A stretch of DNA of 64,000 bases. It comes from Linnemannia elongata. Lineage: Eukaryota > Mortierellomycota > Mortierellomycetes > Mortierellales > Mortierellaceae. The position numbers and the translations under genes are program-made. Shown here one piece after another: positions 43,706-54,077 of the stretch. The stretch is taken from assembly GCA_036320915.1 (NCBI GenBank), contig JAXBDG010000005.1, forward strand, positions 1-64,000, read 5' to 3'. Position 1 is the first letter of the stretch, and each line of letters starts with the position of its first letter. Under the pieces are notes generated by a model. The model made no database searches. It saw only the letters and a list, made by a program, of their open reading frames with translations, and was not told the DNA's origin.

Positions 43706-46700
43706 ATGTCCGATCATCCTCTTGACCAATTGGACCCCTGCACCCCTGGTAGTGACAGCGCCAATAACGCTGGGTCCATCAGGAAGCGCGACAAGATTCG
43801 TGAGATCTGGGGCTTCCCAAAGTCCAAGACAAAGGAGATCAGGCCCTATGCCCCGACCCAGTCGCTGAACTCCCGAACTCTGTCTCAAGAATCGACACGA
43901 CATACCTCTCTTGTCTCTCAAGCCAGCAACTCCCCCTCAGGCGACAACCAGGCAGATTTCTCCGGTATCACCATGCAGGACAAACCCTTAACACCCCCTC
44001 CTCCAACTGAGGCTCAGCCCCTCGCAGATATATTCCTGGATAATCTGCCCAAGACTATCATCAAGACCGAGCTACCTCATCTCCAACAACGAATTGAGAG
44101 GATCGAGCAACTGGTCTACTGCAACGCATTACTCCTCCAGGATTCGTTGTTTCAGTTGAAGCCTGTTGCAGGGCTGGAGGAGGCTAAGGACGCCGGCGTT
44201 CTTCTGCAAGAGCCCACCCCCGACAAGACAGAGATCGACTGGCTGGAGATGACAAGGAACGACTTGATGGAAGCAGATCGCCTGCGTTGGCTGGCCATTC
44301 GGGTGGTGGAGCAGTTTGTGACTGATGACAACAAGGACTCCACTAAAATCACCGAGACTATCGCTCTTGGACCTGTCTTAGAGAAGGAGCCTTACCGCAA
44401 GCTACTCTGGACCTTCATCAAGGAGTTTGACGATGCTCGTATCCTGGACGTTGATATACTCCAGGGACTTGTCCAATTGGTGCAGGATGCTTCGTCTGGC
44501 TACCTTGTCTCTGATGACCTGGTCAAGATACTTGGTATTCTCAGGGTCCACCTCGAGAGCACTCACCAACAGTCGATCGAGCACTCCTACCACCTTACTC
44601 TAGCTGTCTCCAGGATCCTCGATATCATGGCGGATCACAAGGTGCAGGATCTGGATCGTGTTCTTGAGCATGAGCCACTGTCGGCAGTCTTGTCGGGACT
44701 GCAGCATACCTCGGATCCCTACCTGCTATATCAAACCTGCTATGCTTCCCAAGCTCTCCAATATGTCCCAGACAATGAGTCGGCTCTTCAGGCTGTGTTG
44801 AGACACTCGACCGGTGTTGTTGACGGCCTGGTCAAGGTCACTGCAGTGTTCAAGCTGGATCTGGCGTCGGTACTCGAGGGTCTTGGGAGCCTGCAGGAAG
44901 CTCTTGGAGGGGCGATATCAGTGGCTGGTACTGTGTACAAGGGTGTGTCTTCGCTGATGGAAAGTGGCCGAGGTGTTTTAGACAGTTTGAAGGAGGGACT
45001 CGGATCTGGTCAGAAGAGACCTTGGTATCCTGCTATCAGGGCTGCCTATGCCTTTGCCCAGGCTGGCCAACTGAAGGATCTAAAGGTGCTGATCGTTGAA
45101 GCTCCTTGTCGTCGAGACCCTTTGTTCCAGTGGGGGATGTGCAAGCTGTTGGGGGAGATTGCTGCTGATCCTGCATGGAATGTCTCTATACGCCAACAAT
45201 CCATCTCTCTTCTCCGTCATTTGTGCCAGCACGATCAAGACTGGGGCCAGGATGAGAGCGTCAAGGCATGGATGATCAACATCATCACCAACTTGTGCGC
45301 CTCTTCCAACCAAGCCGTCAGTGAGACCGCCCGTTCTGTGCTACAGGATCTGAGAGTGGACCAAAGTGCCTTGATCAAGTACCCTTATCCATTGAGGGCT
45401 CGTCTTCCCTTGCCTTCCGCATCGCCACTCCTTGCCAAGGTCCAAAATATCCCATACGTAGAGTATGAACTGCACAAGTTCCGGTTGCTGAGATTAGTAG
45501 AGGCCAAATTGCCGGTCTATATATCTCCTATGGCCAAGGCCAACCTTCAAGCCCGCGATGATGAGCTTTTTCCCCTCATGGAGAAGGTCCTAGAGTTCTT
45601 GGCCAGTGAGCGACAAGTCATGTTGATCTTGGGTGACTCTGGAGCAGGCAAGTCGACTTTCAACAAGCACCTCGAGTCCGAGCTCCTACGCACATACACC
45701 CGCGGTGGCCCTATCCCATTGTTTATCAACTTGCCTGCGATTGATCGGCCCGACCACGACATGATCGAGAAGCAGCTCAGGTCAGACAACTTCAACGACG
45801 AACAGATCCGCGAGCTTAAACACCGCCAGCTCATCCTCATCTGCGATGGTTATGACGAAAGTCAGCAATTGGTTAATCTTCACAAGACCAACATGTTAAA
45901 CCAGCCTGGGCAGTGGAATACCAAGATGGTGATCAGTTGCAGGACGCAGTATCTTGGTCAGGATTACCGAAGCCGATTCATACCTCAGAGCCGCGACCAC
46001 TACGCCCGTCCAGCTGTCGATCTCTTCCAAGAGGCTGTGATCGCACCTTTCTCCAAGGAGCAGATTCAGAGCTATATCGAGCACTACATACCTCTCGAAC
46101 CACGCACCTGGACTACAAAGGACTACATGGACAGGTTGATCACCATTCCGAACCTCATGGACCTGGTCAGGAACCCCTTCATCTTGACTCTTGCCTTGGA
46201 GGCGTTGCCACTCGTCACCGAGGGAAAACACGATCTGACGGTCATCAATATTACTCGAGTCCAGCTCTACGACACGTTTGTGAAGCATTGGCTGGACGTC
46301 AACAAGCGACGTCTCGAGAGCAACACATTGTCCGCCAAAGACCGCGAGATCCTGGACCAGCTTTTGGAGGTGGGATTCACATCGATGGGCGTTGACTATT
46401 CTATTAGGCTGGCATCGGCGATCATTGAGAAGCAAAAGGGAAACCCGGTCGTTCGATATACCCACCTCAAGGACAAGAATACATGGCGCGTCGACTTCTT
46501 TAGTCCCGATCCAGAGGTGCGGCTCCTACGCGAGTCGTCCCCATTGACACGCTCTGGCGGTCTGTTCCGTTTCCTTCATCGATCCATGCAGGAATATTTC
46601 TACTCGCGCACCGTCTTTGATCCCAGCAGCCATGACGACCAAGACGAATTTGGTCCGCACTCCGATATTGGTTCCTCTGACTCTGCGTTGTCCGACGCCA

Positions 46701-49045
46701 ATGGTAACTTGTTCCAGCGCAGCCTCCTCTCCGAACTTTCGGTCATCGAGTTCCTGTGCGAGCGAGTCAAGCAGTACCCCGACTTCAAGTCCCGGCTCCT
46801 AGCCATCATCGAACAGTCCAAGACCGACGCCACTGCTGCCATCGCTGCCGCCAACTCTATCACCATTCTTGTCCGAGCTGGGGTCCATTTCAACAGCGCC
46901 GACCTTCGAGGCATCCGCATCCCAGGGGCAGATCTTTCGGGAGGTCAGTTTGATTCCGCCCAGTTTCAGGGAGCCGATTTGAGAGGGGTCAACTTTGCAA
47001 GGAGTTGGTTGAGGCAGGTGGATTTCAGTGGAGCACAGATGGAAGGTGTTCGGTTTGAGGAACTGCCTTATTTAGAGGAACATGGCGCAGTCAACGCCGT
47101 CGCCTTTTCGCCCAATGGGAAGTTGTTTGCTGCCTGTTTAAGAAACGAAGGTCTCATTACTTACGACACTACGACATGGTCTCGAGTCCGTCAACACAGA
47201 GAACGAAATGAGGTGCGGAGTATCGTCTTTTCACCTAACAACAGACACCTTGCATTTGGGAGCGAAGATTGGACATTTCGACTTTGGGATACTGTCAGTG
47301 GCGAGACTTTGTTGGTCATGGAGGGGCATACAGATTGGGTGAACTCAGTCGCATTTTCACCCTGCGGCAAGCAGATCGCATCAGCCAGTCGCGACGGCAC
47401 GATTCGGTTATGGAGCTCGGAGACAGGAGAGTGCCTGTTTGTTTTGAACGGGCATGAAAGCGCCGTTTTTAATGCTTCATATTCGGCCGATGGACGGAGA
47501 CTTGTCTCGGGCAGCTACGATGGGACTATTCGAGTGTGGGATCCGGAGACAGGAACGCCAGAGGCTGGCTGGGTCATCCCTCGTGTTAGTGCTTTGTCCG
47601 TGGCCCTTTCTGCAGATGGAAGGCAGTTAGCCGCTGTGACTGGTTTGAGGGGAGGCGAAGTTCAACTCATGGATGCAATCACCGGAGAGATGGGTCTGAT
47701 TCTCAATGATAATGCCAGCTTACTATCAGGTATTGCGTTCTCTCCATGTGGCGGGTTGATCGTCTCGTCAAGCAAGGACAAGGCCGTTCGACTATGGGAC
47801 ACATTGAGTGGACAACTTATCTCCAGATTTTCGGGTCATAGTACCTGGATCACCTCCTGTACTTTCTCCCCGGAAGGCCTAGAAATCGCTTCGGGAGGTC
47901 TGGACGGGATGATACGACTCTGGGAGGTGAATAGCAACCGGTCAAGTTCCAAGACACAAGAACTTCTCTCCAGGGTTCGAAACGTGGCATACTCCCATGA
48001 CGGTCTGTTTGTAATCTCTGATCGTGTCGACAACACCATCCAGCGCTGGGACTCATCCACAGGCGCTTCTAGTTCTGTTCCGTCGAGGTGTACTGTCGAT
48101 GCGCAGTGCTTTGCGAGTTCACCGAATGGCCGTTGGTTTGCGAGCGGTATTGAAGGGAATATTCGACTGTCGAATGTCGAAACCGATGTTGAGCGGGTTC
48201 TCTTCGGTGGTACCCTCGGCGCAGTTACTGACATAAGGTTCTCGTGTTGTGGTCGGTGGTTGGCTACATGCGACCGTGTTGGGGTTACACAATTGTGGGA
48301 TCTTGAGAGTGCCGATGATCATGGCAAGGAGGTGGGTGAGAGGGTCGATCAGTACTACCCGACATGTTCCGTGGTTTTCTCCCCCGTCGGAAATCAATTT
48401 GCGGTTAGGTTGATATCGGACACAAGCCTCTTTGCTCGACTTCGTCTCTTCGATCCCCGAGCCCCAGATCTCCGTCAACCTCTGAAGGAAATTTGTATAA
48501 CAGACTGGGTACACTCAATGGACTACTCACCAGATGGCAGGCGACTCGTACTCGGTACTGGTGCCTCCTTGATGCTCTGGGACCTTCAGTCGGACAAGTC
48601 TGATGTCAAGCTGGAAGGGCACACTGGCGTGGTGAGGTGCGTCGCTTACTCTCCTTGTGGCAAGTGGATTCTCTCTGGCGGTCGCGACAAGACAGTGCGT
48701 CTCTGGTCAGGTGAGGTCGACAGTTGGTCCTGTGTTGCTGTTGTCAGTGGGTGTTTAGAGGCCGTTTCAAGCGTTGCATGGAATCCGGTGGTCCCATTGG
48801 AGTTTGTCACCGGTTCCGAAGATGGGTCTATTCGAGTATGGCGGATTTCGGGTGCTGAGGCTGGGGACATTTCGGTTCGTATGCTCTGGGGCTCTCACAT
48901 TGGGCAATTGTGCGCTACGGATATAACTTTCGAAGGAGCCGTTGATTTCAGTCCGATCTACCGCAAGTTATTAGTTCAGCGTGGTGCCATTGACGATTCA
49001 GTGTTGCAGGAGGGAGATGAGTCAGAAAAAGGGAAGGGCGAGTAG
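43706..49045 (+). CDS. NACHT/pentapeptide/WD40 STAND receptor, intronless
   Basis: One exon of 1779 residues. The first ~600 residues start with a disordered Ser/Pro segment and continue as an alpha-helical region with no effector domain I recognise. The NACHT NTPase has Walker A GDSGAGKST (643-651), Walker B LILICDGYDES (around 713-719) and a downstream VISCRTQYLG sensor-like motif. Residues about 1061-1118 form pentapeptide-type repeats (ADLRGIRIPGADLSG, FQGADLRGVNF). From about 1120 to 1750 there are 13-14 WD40 blades. Such STAND proteins are the fungal counterparts of NOD-like receptors: ligand binding by the repeats is thought to trigger NTP-driven oligomerisation. That function is inferred here. 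The C-terminus matches the partial gene at the left window edge, so the family is multi-copy. ATG at 43706 is the first in frame; a leader intron may lie just upstream. Confidence 0.93.
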   Translation: MSDHPLDQLDPCTPGSDSANNAGSIRKRDKIREIWGFPKSKTKEIRPYAPTQSLNSRTLSQESTRHTSLVSQASNSPSGDNQADFSGITMQDKPLTPPPPTEAQPLADIFLDNLPKTIIKTELPHLQQRIERIEQLVYCNALLLQDSLFQLKPVAGLEEAKDAGVLLQEPTPDKTEIDWLEMTRNDLMEADRLRWLAIRVVEQFVTDDNKDSTKITETIALGPVLEKEPYRKLLWTFIKEFDDARILDVDILQGLVQLVQDASSGYLVSDDLVKILGILRVHLESTHQQSIEHSYHLTLAVSRILDIMADHKVQDLDRVLEHEPLSAVLSGLQHTSDPYLLYQTCYASQALQYVPDNESALQAVLRHSTGVVDGLVKVTAVFKLDLASVLEGLGSLQEALGGAISVAGTVYKGVSSLMESGRGVLDSLKEGLGSGQKRPWYPAIRAAYAFAQAGQLKDLKVLIVEAPCRRDPLFQWGMCKLLGEIAADPAWNVSIRQQSISLLRHLCQHDQDWGQDESVKAWMINIITNLCASSNQAVSETARSVLQDLRVDQSALIKYPYPLRARLPLPSASPLLAKVQNIPYVEYELHKFRLLRLVEAKLPVYISPMAKANLQARDDELFPLMEKVLEFLASERQVMLILGDSGAGKSTFNKHLESELLRTYTRGGPIPLFINLPAIDRPDHDMIEKQLRSDNFNDEQIRELKHRQLILICDGYDESQQLVNLHKTNMLNQPGQWNTKMVISCRTQYLGQDYRSRFIPQSRDHYARPAVDLFQEAVIAPFSKEQIQSYIEHYIPLEPRTWTTKDYMDRLITIPNLMDLVRNPFILTLALEALPLVTEGKHDLTVINITRVQLYDTFVKHWLDVNKRRLESNTLSAKDREILDQLLEVGFTSMGVDYSIRLASAIIEKQKGNPVVRYTHLKDKNTWRVDFFSPDPEVRLLRESSPLTRSGGLFRFLHRSMQEYFYSRTVFDPSSHDDQDEFGPHSDIGSSDSALSDANGNLFQRSLLSELSVIEFLCERVKQYPDFKSRLLAIIEQSKTDATAAIAAANSITILVRAGVHFNSADLRGIRIPGADLSGGQFDSAQFQGADLRGVNFARSWLRQVDFSGAQMEGVRFEELPYLEEHGAVNAVAFSPNGKLFAACLRNEGLITYDTTTWSRVRQHRERNEVRSIVFSPNNRHLAFGSEDWTFRLWDTVSGETLLVMEGHTDWVNSVAFSPCGKQIASASRDGTIRLWSSETGECLFVLNGHESAVFNASYSADGRRLVSGSYDGTIRVWDPETGTPEAGWVIPRVSALSVALSADGRQLAAVTGLRGGEVQLMDAITGEMGLILNDNASLLSGIAFSPCGGLIVSSSKDKAVRLWDTLSGQLISRFSGHSTWITSCTFSPEGLEIASGGLDGMIRLWEVNSNRSSSKTQELLSRVRNVAYSHDGLFVISDRVDNTIQRWDSSTGASSSVPSRCTVDAQCFASSPNGRWFASGIEGNIRLSNVETDVERVLFGGTLGAVTDIRFSCCGRWLATCDRVGVTQLWDLESADDHGKEVGERVDQYYPTCSVVFSPVGNQFAVRLISDTSLFARLRLFDPRAPDLRQPLKEICITDWVHSMDYSPDGRRLVLGTGASLMLWDLQSDKSDVKLEGHTGVVRCVAYSPCGKWILSGGRDKTVRLWSGEVDSWSCVAVVSGCLEAVSSVAWNPVVPLEFVTGSEDGSIRVWRISGAEAGDISVRMLWGSHIGQLCATDITFEGAVDFSPIYRKLLVQRGAIDDSVLQEGDESEKGKGE

Positions 49046-50293
49046 GGCTGTTTGCTCCGCGACATGTCAAAGATAATGTTGTGGACGGAGCAGGTACCTA
49101 TATGACGCAACAACTCAATGGAACATTTTTTTTACCATTGTGTCGTTTTTTTGTATTGATTTCTGCGAAGATATGAGGGATAGGCAGGGAAGGCTTTTTT
49201 GTACGCCCCGTTTTCTCCTATTCCGCAATTACCCACCATACACAGTTTGAAGTGCAGGCGTTGCTTATTTTGTTCCGATAGTAAAAATATTATCCATAGA
49301 GGATTGGGATAGCAATGGCTAGAAAAAAGCAAGTCGGTTTGACTTGTCTCCTTCCTCACCTCTACCCCACAACGAACGGTAATGATTTGCTTCGCTTTAT
49401 TTCCTCTTTGCTAAGGTCACTGGAACTTACTTACCATACTTTTTTGTACCACCAATTGCTATTTAAGTTCTTCTCTCTGTGCCAGTCGTTCTGGTAGTAA
49501 GGCTGGGAAGACGACATGCATAAAAGTCGTTTGGTAAAACAGTAATGACATCCAACCGGGATCCAAAAATGAGAATAGAGGGATATTCTATTCCTGGCTC
49601 CTACAGAGTTACCGTGTACGCCAGGTACGAGAGTGAAGATGGACCATTGTTCTATCCTTCTACCCTTGTTCCGCCTCCCTTTAAGGTTTTTCATCTATTG
49701 GTCCATTGTCTACGAAGCAGGAATTCATTAGATCCCATCCTCCTGCTGCACACACTTCCCTTGATTTGTTCTTCCCCTCCTTCCTTCCCTTCGTTGTCAC
49801 TCCTCTGATTACAAACGCGCCTTGGCGCTCGTGCCCTCAACAAAGAAGAAATGAGGCAGCCACACGCAAGACTAGTCTGGTTTTAGAGAAACGCAAGCGT
49901 TCCTTCTTATATATTAATTCTATGTTTGGGCACACCCGCTTCTATCCGCCTTCCACTTTCTTTTGCTTCATTGCAGTCAATACGAGCCATTTTATGCTCA
50001 TCCATCCGCGTTTGCTTCTTCTGTCATCCTAAAAAGCAGCAGATGAGCCACGCCTTCCTCCATGCTGCAGGGAGGCTACCTGCATCTAGTACCTTAAAGA
50101 CCCCCCCTTGATCGCACTCTTAGAGACATGCGCAAAAATAAATGGAGAAAGAGAAGGAGAGAAGCGAGCGCCCTAATGAAGCAGAGCCTCAATGTGGACA
50201 CCTATTTGTATATTTCGTATTTTTTTCTTTCTCCCCCAAGTATTGTACTGGACGAAAGGACACCTTCAATGTTTCCCCGTTTTGTTATTTTTA
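49046..50293. other. Intergenic region downstream of the receptor gene
   Basis: No gene is supported. It contains the probable 3' end of the receptor transcript and unremarkable AT-rich DNA up to the small inverted-repeat element. Confidence 0.6.
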
Positions 50294-50883
50294 TTGCGAA
50301 TTTCAGTTGAAAGTGCGCACCACTTTAATTTTTCTCAGAATAAAAATTATTCTGGCGCGAATAGTCCTTTACTCCTCATCTCTAGGAATCTGTCTTAACA
50401 TGCGCCTGGCACCCACGCTTTCAGAATAAAACAGCACCTTGAGTAATAAGAAGCGAAACACGCCGAATAGAAATTTTTTATTCTGATCTTCCCTGTCTCT
50501 CTTTTTTTCCTCGCGCAGAAAGTTTTTCTTCCTTTCTTTTTCGCAAAAATTTGCCCTCCATGGTCGTCTCTGAAGACTTACGGTGGCGAGTTATATGTCT
50601 CTATAGCATCTAAGGTGTTTCCCTCACTGTTGTGGCTAACCTGCTCGCTATTGTCGCTATCGTTAGTGTCGCCTGGAGGGGAAGAAGGGTGTGGTGTGTT
50701 TCTCGCTGCTCGATGTGTGGTCATGGTGTATAGCTGGGAGGTTGTGAGGTAAGAACAGAAAGAATGCGCAAACGCGATGAAGCTCGTTGTATTTATTTTT
50801 TTGTTTCGGTGTGAACGCGAATAAAACAATTTCCGCTGAGAATAAAAATAATTTCGGTGCGCTTTTTCAACTGAAATTCGCAA
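50294..50883. mobile_element. Small TA-flanked inverted-repeat element (MITE-like)
   Basis: The left end TTGCGAATTTCAGTTGAAA and the right end, its reverse complement, match over about 19 bases, followed by a 2-base mismatch and then GCGCACC. Each end is bordered by the dinucleotide TA (50292-50293 and 50884-50885), consistent with a TA target duplication. Further inside, both arms carry a CTCAGAATAAAAATTATTCTGG-like AT-rich segment, though less conserved. The 590-bp length and lack of a full transposase suggest a non-autonomous element. A minus-strand frame (50724-50582) ending in a GTAAGT donor could be a remnant first exon. It ends 66 bp past the stop of the Crinkler gene. Confidence 0.65.
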
Positions 50884-50949
50884 TACCTCCCGCGAACGAA
50901 GTCGCGGGTACTATCGTAATTTCACAAATACATGTCCTGTTTTACTATC

Positions 50950-53218
50950 TCAATAAGCGGAGCCAGTGGACGCTGAGTTCAAATCAATCTTCAAAACAAG
51001 CTGCCTCACTAGCTGTAACTGATGAGGGTCTGTCTCGTAAACGTTCCCAGCAAAATTCAAGTTCTGCGCTCGGAAACCATCATAGATCTCGCTAGGAACA
51101 ACGAAGATCAGCAGGGCTTCATCAGAGGGGTTAATCCAGTTTTGTCGAATGAAACTGTCGAGAAAGGATGTAAAGGTTGGTCCCTTGATATCAAGTTTCT
51201 GGTATACGGTAACTTTGAGCAGGTGTCGTGATGCTAATAGCAGGTCAACACAAGCATGGTTGCATTGCTTCGGTATGTGCAATGCCCCAGCCGATAGTGT
51301 GGGAATCTCCTTGAACCATTTCACCCTTGGACTAGGCGGGATTTCCAAAGTCGTAACCGTCCCATCTTGAAGATCCTTGACTTGGAACTCACAGCCGCCC
51401 TTTCGAAAGATGTGCCGCACGTATGTTTTGAACATGACCTCCCTAGCAGCTCCATCGGTATCGGTAATGAGACTCTTCAGTATCAATTTCCAAGCGGCAT
51501 CATGGAGCGATTTACTGACTTCCTCTGCGACATGTGCTGAAGCCCATTCCAAATGAAAGTCATTGTGATCATCCAAGGGCCAACGGTGGAGAAGATGGCC
51601 GCTGACCTCTAGCGAATCACTCAATTGCCGAAAGTATTGCATCATCGTCAACGGATCTTTGACGAAATCGATAGCCAGCCGAACATGTTCATACACACGC
51701 TTCTTAGCGCCAGCATAATCATCGGGATCGAAGCTCAGTATGTCCTTTGGTTTTTCCAGGACATATCTCGGCACGCCGCCTACCAGGTCGTAGAGCTCTT
51801 CCATGAATTCCTTGGTTACCGCCTGAAAGTCTCTGATATCGCCCCGGCACCTTTCCAGCTCCTCCAGCACCCATGGGGCCATGTAATAACGCCATGGTAC
51901 TCGTTTATCGATTTCCTGATATTGGTTCATCTCAGAATAGAGGGTCTTTGGTGATGCCGATATAACAGTCCTTGCTTCTACAAGCTGTGGGTTCGGGGAG
52001 CTGTCAACTAAATACCATGTTTCGCGTAGTCCAAGGAAGGGTCGAAAATCCTCGATGTCTCCATACCGTAGTGTAGACACTCCGCCATACACGTAGCACT
52101 TGGAGCCCCCGTTCTTATGGAAAATGACAATAAGTGGATTGTCGTCAAGGCTTGTAGCAAGGAATCTGATGGTGAAGTATACAAGGAAGACTGATTTTCC
52201 AATGCCTGATGTTCCAGTGACAACAACGCGCCTCCACCCCCTATTCTTAGGACTGTCTGGAAATTTCCACGTAATTTCGCTGTAAAGATCCTTGTAGGCT
52301 TGTCGAACATAAAGGTCTTCTGCGCCGACCACAGGGAGTCGAGTACTGGAAGGCGTCGATATTAGATCCAACTCTTGGAAAGATAGATCTCGGCAGGCGC
52401 GAGCAGTGCTAGACAGTGAGTCGAAAGTGTCAGTCCTGTCAACCTCCTGACCGATGAACTCAAGTAGCGAGACTCTTTCTTTGTTGTCGAGACGAGAGAG
52501 GTCAGATCGGCCATCCACAACAGCCTTTTCCGTAAGACCAGCTGCTTCAATCTTATCCTTTAAGGTATACATGACAAAACGCTTCCTCTTGGAAGAGGAT
52601 TCTAACAAATGACGTAGTGTGCGAGTAAAGGGGGTAACTAAGAATATTAGCAACTCATACAATGTCTAAGAATGGTTGGGTGAACAAAGAGGTGGTTTCG
52701 AAAATGAATGTCTTAAGCGCAGCTAGACAAAATGGAGGAGACAATTACTCACCTGCATCTTCGTCGTAGTCTCTTTTAGGAGCTATATAGGAGGTTAAAA
52801 GAAACTATAGGTAATTATCATGGATGGACAATACTATAGCTCAGAGTCACACAGATAGAGGCTAAGTGACAGCAAAACGCGATAAATTACCAGGTGTGGG
52901 TCTTTGGATAATGATGTAGGTGTTGTCATCAGAACTCTCGGGAAACAGTTTGAAGAGGCGTGTCCACGGATCGCGCAGTTCAGTCTTGTCGTCAAGAGCA
53001 TCGACAATGATGGCAGAGTGCAGACTGTCATCGGGGATGAAAGCACGCCAGAGGGTAAGTTTGTTTGCATCGACAGCGCCGAAATCGTTGGTCTTCTTGG
53101 CTTTAATGAGTTCCTTGAGGTCATAGACAGTGTTGCTTGAAGGAGTCTTGATAGTAAACGCGTTGGAGACAGCTTCTCCATTAACTAGACAGAATAGGGT
53201 CAAGTGGTTGTCGACCAT
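50950..53218 (-). CDS. Crinkler (CRN)-type protein with P-loop NTPase and nuclease-like C-terminus
   Basis: Three exons (53218-52891, 52782-52753, 52637-50950) encode 681 residues in frame. The first exon is the ubiquitin-like CRN header: MVDNHLTLFCLVNGE at the start, the LTLWRAFIPDD motif near residue 55-65 and the closing TYIIIQRPTPG. The 30-nt second exon adds PKRDYDEDA. The large exon carries a P-loop, VVTGTSGIGKSVFL (Gly-Lys-Ser at about 261-268), as in RHS/CRN P-loop ATPases. Its C-terminal ~150 residues resemble a restriction-endonuclease-like fold by layout (GCEFQVKD, then LKVTVYQKLD), though I cannot confirm catalytic residues. CRN proteins were first described as host-cell-directed effectors of oomycetes and are also present in chytrids and Mortierella-type fungi, where their targets are largely unknown. 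No classical signal peptide is visible. Confidence 0.85.
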
Positions 53219-54077
53219 GGAGTGCGAAGAATCAAAAGGAAAGAAAGGTAAAGCAAAGCAGGTGTAGGATGTAAAGATGGCGAAGGGTGAGGGGAGAAAA
53301 AAGATAGGGTTGAAAGAAAACGAGGGAAAAGGAAGGAAACGATGATGAAAGAGATGAAAAAAGGGCGTGGGAATGGCGGTAAAGGCAAAAAAGAAAAGAC
53401 GTGAGAGTGGTGGCAAAGGAGAAGAATGGGGGCGGAAAATGCATTGAAGGAAAGGCGTGGGAGTGGTGGCAAAAGCGATGAAGGCGTGGGAGTGGTATGA
53501 AGGTTTCACCCCTGCACCATTCTCATCGCGCACATCCTCGCACGCCTTTCTCCGTTACCACACCTTTTACTGGTAGCAAGAAGAGTGAAAAGCTGAGAGT
53601 CGTTGTTGTTGTCTTTGTACGTAATCCTTCGATAACGACCTTTTTTTTTTATGTTTGGCCAAGACGTTATTCCTTAAATACCTCCAAGTGAGACTGACAA
53701 AGTCAAAGGCGATGGTGCCTGGATGAAGGGATCGATTTTCTTTCTGTTTACCACTAATTTTCTCAAGGTAGGAGGAGCCATTATCTTTCAATTGCCCACC
53801 GCGTTGTTAACAACCCCATTCTCTCCTTCTTCCGTCCAAATCCAATCTTTTATTCTTTGTGCACATGGACAAAGCCAGATAAGAGGGTCGTGGGTCCGCG
53901 AGACTGGCAGTGATTTATTGGTTCAATTCACGTTACCTACAGGGTAGCCACCCGCAACGGTAGCACGGCATGTTTGCTCTCGTCCATGCAGCTGACGCTG
54001 AAGCACCTGTAACTGTCTTCCTTGTTGTCTCCCTTTCGTTCCTTCAATCGATTGAACTGATGTCATTTATTCCAATG
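53219..54077. other. Promoter region of the Crinkler gene and 3' region of the F-box gene
   Basis: Purine-rich DNA with an imperfect 20-bp repeat close to the Crinkler start (listed separately), then unremarkable sequence up to the F-box gene stop. No gene is supported. Confidence 0.55.
53364..53503. repeat. Four interspersed copies of a 20-bp motif in the Crinkler promoter
   Basis: Variants of GGCGTGGGAGTGGTGGCAAA occur at about 53364, 53398, 53454 and 53483, all in the same orientation, 150-270 bp upstream of the start codon. They could be transcription-factor sites or a decayed minisatellite. Confidence 0.7.
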
